Below, piece by piece: positions 59,961 through 64,000 of a DNA stretch of 64,000 nt. The position numbers were made by a program, and so were the translations under genes. A model generated the notes under the pieces. The model did no database searches. It was not told where the DNA came from and worked only from the letters and a program-made list of their open reading frames with translations. Source of the stretch: Silene latifolia. Its lineage: Eukaryota; Streptophyta; Magnoliopsida; Caryophyllales; Caryophyllaceae. The stretch lies in the NCBI RefSeq assembly GCF_048544455.1, contig NC_133534.1, positions 32,254,217 to 32,318,216 on the forward strand, given 5' to 3'. Numbering within the stretch: position 1 is the stretch's first letter; every line of letters begins with the position of its first letter.

Positions 59961-60937
59961 GGTTGGGTACATGGTCGGAATTTACGAGTTTAACTGAATA
60001 TTCCTGCAAAACAACATTACGTGTCGATTCCAAACCAAGTTCGGAAGTCGTCACCGGTTATCGTATTCATTCACATTATACCATTACTAATCAAATATAT
60101 CGCAATGGTTTCACCAACTAAGATTCATATCACATTATTCTATAACGAACTTCACAACGTTGTTTACCACACTATTAAATCATTCATGTATACACTTAAC
60201 GCAATACTTCATATCTAAACCTTTGTCTATGACTTTACTAGCAACTTACAATTGCATTACTCTAGACACTTATTTAGCATTGCATTCCCATGTATCGTTC
60301 AAGTCTACTTAGCAAGGTAACTATGTTTCAACATAAACAAATTAGTCTACTCATATTAATCACGTCACATGCGGAAGCTTTCAACCATTCATATATTACA
60401 TGCATCCATTACTATTTTGATAATTCTCATTATAATTCTACAACTCTTTAACTATCGTCATTAACACTATTATAAGACTTATAAACCCTTATAGAAACTA
60501 CCATTACTAGCAACATGAACCAAACACAGCCATTACCACATTCCATATCACATCACGCGTTCCTACTCTTTTCACATACTTCTATCGTATAAAACCTTTA
60601 ACATTCCTCATTATCATCACACCCACATATTAGCTCCATCAAAACTTTACCATATATGATTCTAACTTAACTTACTACGCACACACTAACTTCAACAGAG
60701 ACTCAACCACAGTGACTACTAACATAATCACCATACACATTAAGCACATATTTGCCGACTCCACATTCCCATACCCAGTGACTGGCTTAAGCACAATGGG
60801 GCCAAGATTTTGAAATGAGGGCGCCTACTCACCCAAAATCTAGCATCAGCTGGGGCTCCCATTATACATACACCAGGTTCATTTTATTAGACTCGCTACG
60901 TTCATTAGGTTCATTTGTTACAGGTTCCAAAATCGTC

Positions 60938-60949
60938 GCTCTGATACCA
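60938..60949 (-). promoter_or_regulatory. Primer binding site of E4
   Basis: TGGTATCAGAGC on the minus strand, complementary to the initiator tRNA-Met 3' end; three bases separate it from the LTR end at 60953. Confidence 0.85.
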
Positions 60950-60952
60950 CTT

Positions 60953-61002
60953 TGTGACACCCCCATATACCGAGGAGCCTTGACCAGACCTTCCTTAGCA
61001 TA
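60953..61002 (-). repeat. E4 5' LTR, truncated by CACTA insertion
   Basis: TGTGACACCCCCATATACC and on to TTCCTTAGCATA, identical to the start of 54648-55936, then a sharp switch to CACTACAACG. Confidence 0.9.
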
Positions 61003-61039
61003 CACTACAACGAAAACGTGGGAAACTGGCGAAAAAATT

Positions 61040-61485
61040 AAGGCCATACTGACGGCCTTTCCGTCGGTATTTCAATTTCCTGACAGAAATTTCGTCAGTA
61101 ATCAGGGTCAGCTTATTTCGTCAGTAAAAAACCTGTCCTGACGGAATTTCCGTCGGTCTATCAAAAAACTGACGGATCTGTGACGGGAAATCCGTCTTTA
61201 TTTTCAGCTCAAAAGTGACGGAATTTCCGTCAGTTTTTTGCATTACTGACGGAATTTCCGTCGGTGGTATCTGACACGTGGAATTTTATGTGATTTCAGG
61301 GAAAATGGGGAAGATAGTGAGTGACGGATATTCCGTCAGTTTTCTCACTTTACTGACGGAAATTCCGTCAGTTCCATGGACACGTGGCACTTTCCTCTTG
61401 AATCTGGAAAAATGGAGAGGGAAAGCAGTGACGGAAATTCCGTCGGTATTTTAAAATTACTGAAGGAATTTCCGTCAGATATATT
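61040..61485. repeat. CACTA subterminal palindromic repeats
   Basis: About ten copies of CTGACGGAATTTCCGTCAG or close variants (for example near 61049, 61078, 61136, 61215, 61246, 61320, 61352, 61428 and 61460). Subterminal repeats are where CACTA accessory proteins bind. Here each unit is itself a near-perfect palindrome of about 17-19 bp. Confidence 0.85.
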
Positions 61486-61859
61486 AAATAACAGACCTGG
61501 AAACAGCAGCCTGCTGCCCAGCCACAATGCGTTTTTTGCATCGTTTCAAATACAGCCACGATGCCTATTTGCATCGTTTCCAATATAACCAAAACCTGCA
61601 AAACACATCCAATCGTCGACCGCCAAGCGGGAATCCATTTTCACGTCGACCGCTAATGCGGGAATCAATAGACAACAAAAGAGAAGGGGACGCAAATTGT
61701 TTTACATAAAAACATAGTCAAATTTGTACATTGTCTTACAAATTAAACACGAAAGAGAATTGTCTTACCATGTCTTTCATATTCCCTACTAGACGACAAT
61801 ACTAACTAAACTAAAGTTCTAACCTAAATGCTCTAACCTAAAGGCTCTAACTTAAAGCT

Positions 61860-63131
61860 CTAAGTTATTATAGGCTCAATAAAACTACCAGTACCTCCAA
61901 ACCCGTCATCACCACCCCCAAAGTCATCCCGTCTATGTGGAGTAGGAAATTGTGAACACGTGTTTGGGGGTTGAGATGCTTGCATATCAGCCCAAGCCTT
62001 TCTCATTGCCACCATTTCTTCAGCCTATTCACGAACCTGTCTTTCAAGAGCAACTCGAGCGGCTCGCTCATCATTCATTTGGGTGGAAAGCTGTGAAATC
62101 ATGCTAGGAGCATAAGAGAAAGACCGTCGGCCAGCTTTGTTAGGAGGAAGATCATACCATATTTGGGCCCCTGTATCTCCGGTCCCAAACATCCGGTTCT
62201 TCTCGTCAAAGCCTCCTACAGCCTTGTAGTAGGCCCGAATCTCGTCGGGAGACTGTCCAGGTGGCAATGGCTGACTCATCTCCGCTTGGAAATCACGCTG
62301 AAAAAATAGAAAATCGTCAGAAATGATATATATATATATATACCTATCTTTATAAGAAAGAGATTATCGTTCTTTGTAATAAAAATAAATATTAAATTAA
62401 ATACAAGAATTTACCTCAATATCAGCCGCTCGAGGGTTAACCCACTCGCCCTTCTTATTTTTCTTCGTCTTCATGAACATCTTGTGGGGGTGGCCTCTTG
62501 ACCCTGAAATTAGTATGGAAACAAGTAAAATCAAGTATATATTTGTCAATCATATATATTAACCACTTTTTAAAAGCAATATAAACAATACTTACCAATT
62601 CCTTTAAAGCATCGGAGCAACTCTTCCGACCAAGAGTGTGGGTGCCCAATGCTTTCCCATCTTTCCCACCCGACTTCCTATTTGTCGTGTTGATTTTCGA
62701 ATGTTTGGCAAAAGTAGGATCATTTGGCCTATTCCTAAGGTTCTCCAACCAAGTACCAGGCACCCACTTTGGCGGTTTCTTGTTACATTTTAGTCCATTA
62801 ATAAGAGTGGTAATCCGTCTCGTTACCCTCGCCTGCCACTCAGGAATAGGATCATACTCAGGATCGATGGATCTTACATGACTCTGTTTCAAAAACAAGT
62901 GTGAAATTAGTTATATAAAACTTATGAAAATTCTTATAAACTTAACAAAATTATTATAAACTTAAGAAAATTATTATTGAAAAACATAATTACCGCAAAG
63001 TAATTCCACATCTTTCGACGACGTGCGTTACTCGCTTCACCCCACCTAGTGAAGTACTCATCTCCTGTGTTACGGGTGAACGACCAAATAACATATTTCT
63101 TGATTGGTTCGTCATCCCACCTGAAAAACAC
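61860..63131 (-). pseudogene. CACTA accessory protein (Ptta/En/Spm, transposase_24-like)
   Basis: Minus-strand exons: 63131 to about 62990 (FFRWDDEPIKKYVIWSFTRN, ARRRKMWNYF), 62890 to about 62600 (EYDPIPEWQARVTRRITTLI, then AKHSKINTTNRKSGGKDGKA and HTLGRKSCSDALKELV followed by a GTAAGT donor), a short exon near 62510-62450 (FRVKRPPPQDVHEDEEK), and a last exon from 62279. The NRKS..HTLGRKS block is typical of PF03004, a DNA-binding partner of the CACTA transposase. The last exon has a coiled-coil-like run, a TAG at about 62025, and then continues in frame to about 61860 (MVAMRKAWADMQASQPPNT). The TAG truncates the protein by about 50 residues, so either this copy is damaged or the end is dispensable. 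Exon borders are approximate. Confidence 0.7.
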
Positions 63132-63690
63132 ATAAATATTTGAAATTAAAACGTAAATGTTAAGTTTTTTAAAAATTAAAAAATTAACATAAACTTACAA
63201 AAATGATCCGGCCGAGCACGGGCCGAGAGAGTCACCCGCATGTTCTCTGTCTTCGTGATGGAGGATCGGGATCTTCTTCATTCTCAACCTCGTCGTCCTC
63301 CCGATTTCTGTTGAGATGCATTTGCATTACTATTGCTCCCAAAAACACGGCGAAAAATGTTCGGCATAATCATTGCATGTAAACAATTCAAATTGTTAGT
63401 TCAAAAAAAAAAATTGTTAGTTCAAAACAACCATTTCTCATAGGTATATATAAACAATTGAAAAAAACACTATGGAAAAGCGTGAACTAATTACCACTTG
63501 CCTCTTCTTTAATGCATTTTATTGGCTGAATTGAGAGGTTTCTTATAACCAAACCTTGGAAATTGAAACACACTATTGATGTTAAGCTAAAACGACATGT
63601 ATAAAACAAAAAACCAAATAGCCTAGAACGACAAGTAATAAAAAACGGAGGGCAAATTTTATTGAATGTTTAATAATTGTACAATTACAA
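63132..63690 (-). other. CACTA internal region between two coding parts
   Basis: 63220-63370 has minus-strand pieces rich in Asn/Gln and in Glu/Asp (REDDEVENEEDPDPPSRRQR) that may be the first exon of the accessory gene, with a frame break. The rest is AT-rich. Confidence 0.4.
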
Positions 63691-63939
63691 CTAGTCCTCC
63701 TCACTATCACTATCACTACATATCAAAACAGGTTCATCTTCTGAAAAAAGCACTCCTACTTCTTCCTCTGATTCCTCATTTTCGTATCTAATAAGTTCTT
63801 CAACTTCATCTTCATCCCCTTCTTCTCTGACGTCTCTGTCATATTCCCCTTGACCTCTTTCCACTGTCACTTCGTATACATCTTCATCCTCTATATCTTC
63901 CAACAAAATCGGTGAAATTGAGTGATCATTCACAACCAC
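63691..63939 (-). CDS. Acidic C-terminal coding segment, CACTA gene (possibly transposase)
   Basis: 82 codons on the minus strand ending with a stop at 63691. More than a third of residues are Asp or Glu (LLEDIEDEDVYEVTVERGQG, then long DE runs). Its place just upstream of the accessory gene suggests the C-terminus of the large CACTA transposase, but no catalytic block is in the window. The upstream part lies beyond 64000. Confidence 0.4.
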   Translation of the reverse strand: MVVNDHSISPILLEDIEDEDVYEVTVERGQGEYDRDVREEGDEDEVEELIRYENEESEEEVGVLFSEDEPVLICSDSDSEED

Positions 63940-64000
63940 ATCTTCTTGAAAGACACTTTCTTCAATAGGAGCATCAACTTGTGATCTTGCCTTGGTTTTA

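Larger units (their letters stand above)
58976..60952 (-). other. E4 leader (PBS to ORF)
   Basis: Non-coding. Holds the upstream palindrome cluster (59793-59960). At 60800-60950 it has the block conserved with E2 (minus strand GATGCTAGATTTTGGGTGAG and the PBS flank GACGATTTTGGAACC). Confidence 0.7.
54648..61002 (-). mobile_element. E4: non-autonomous LTR retrotransposon, sister of E2
   Basis: Minus-strand element: 3' LTR 54648-55936, PPT (inverse of TCTTCCCCCCTTAAAAAG), gag-like gene 57373-58975, leader, PBS TGGTATCAGAGC (inverse of 60938-60949), and only 50 bp of the 5' LTR (60953-61002) before a CACTA element. LTRs read TGTAATACCC..GGGGGTGTCACA. It shares with E2 the PBS flank, leader block, protein, duplicated PPT-like motif and three palindrome clusters, but the sequences are well diverged. 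No RT or integrase. Confidence 0.85.
61003..64000 (-). mobile_element. CACTA (En/Spm) transposon, left end, continues past the window
   Basis: The terminal sequence CACTACAACGAAAACG begins exactly at the break in the E4 LTR. The family's 3-bp target duplication would be ATA (61000-61002), but the right end is outside. A subterminal region of repeated TGACGGAATTTCCGTCA-type motifs follows (61040-61480). Genes are on the minus strand, so this is the 3' end of the element. Confidence 0.88.

Overview
The window looks like nuclear DNA of a eudicot plant. It holds one spliced, plastid-type purine biosynthesis gene and a thick deposit of plant transposable elements. The families present (Tat- and Athila-type Ty3/gypsy elements, an L1-type LINE, CACTA, Stowaway MITEs, a tRNA-like SINE) fit this. 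Caryophyllales, perhaps Caryophyllaceae, is my guess from the general look of the repeats; nothing in the window proves it. I see no rRNA or tRNA gene, no CRISPR array and no bacterial gene.

Layout. 1-6304: AT-rich intergenic DNA with a foldback MITE, a non-LTR retroposon with a 17-bp target duplication, an orphan exon-like ORF, a Stowaway-like MITE, a 79-bp-period duplication and a SINE-like sequence. 6305-11245: the only convincing host gene, phosphoribosylformylglycinamidine cyclo-ligase (PUR5/PURM), eight exons, 405 codons, with MITE-type insertions in introns 1 and 4. 11246-12149: downstream spacer.

12161-36473: one L1-type LINE (minus strand, target duplication CAGCTACACTA). Its ORF1 is split by a Tat-lineage Ty3/gypsy element (16650-34907, minus strand, duplication GTTAT). 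That element's gag is in turn split by a non-autonomous LTR element, here called E2 (26032-33454, plus strand, duplication GATTG). All three levels keep perfect target duplications.

36927-53238: a composite of two Athila-like LTR families, here called A (outer, duplication GTAAC) and B (inner). The parts run LTR-A, filler, A 3' end, partial LTR-A, B 3' half, LTR-B, B internal region, LTR-B, A 3' region, LTR-A. B encodes gag and protease only. 53330-54319: a degraded second LINE, cut by an LTR fragment (54320-54647), which is cut by E4 (54648-61002, minus strand), a sister family of E2. The 5' LTR of E4 is cut by a CACTA transposon running off the window end.

How it works together. E2 and E4 have no reverse transcriptase or integrase, and B has none either, so each would need enzymes from other elements. 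The most striking signal is shared by A, B, E2 and E4: clusters of short perfect palindromes with a CGATCG-like core (GTCGATCGAC in A/B, ACTCGATCGAGT or ACTCGRCCGAGT in E2/E4), repeated at about 21 bp. They lie in LTRs, leaders and 3' regions, and in B also inside the gag reading frame. I regard this phased-dyad array as the best candidate for an undescribed system. Many internal reading frames carry single-base shifts even where LTR pairs are almost identical, so some breaks could be sequence or assembly errors.
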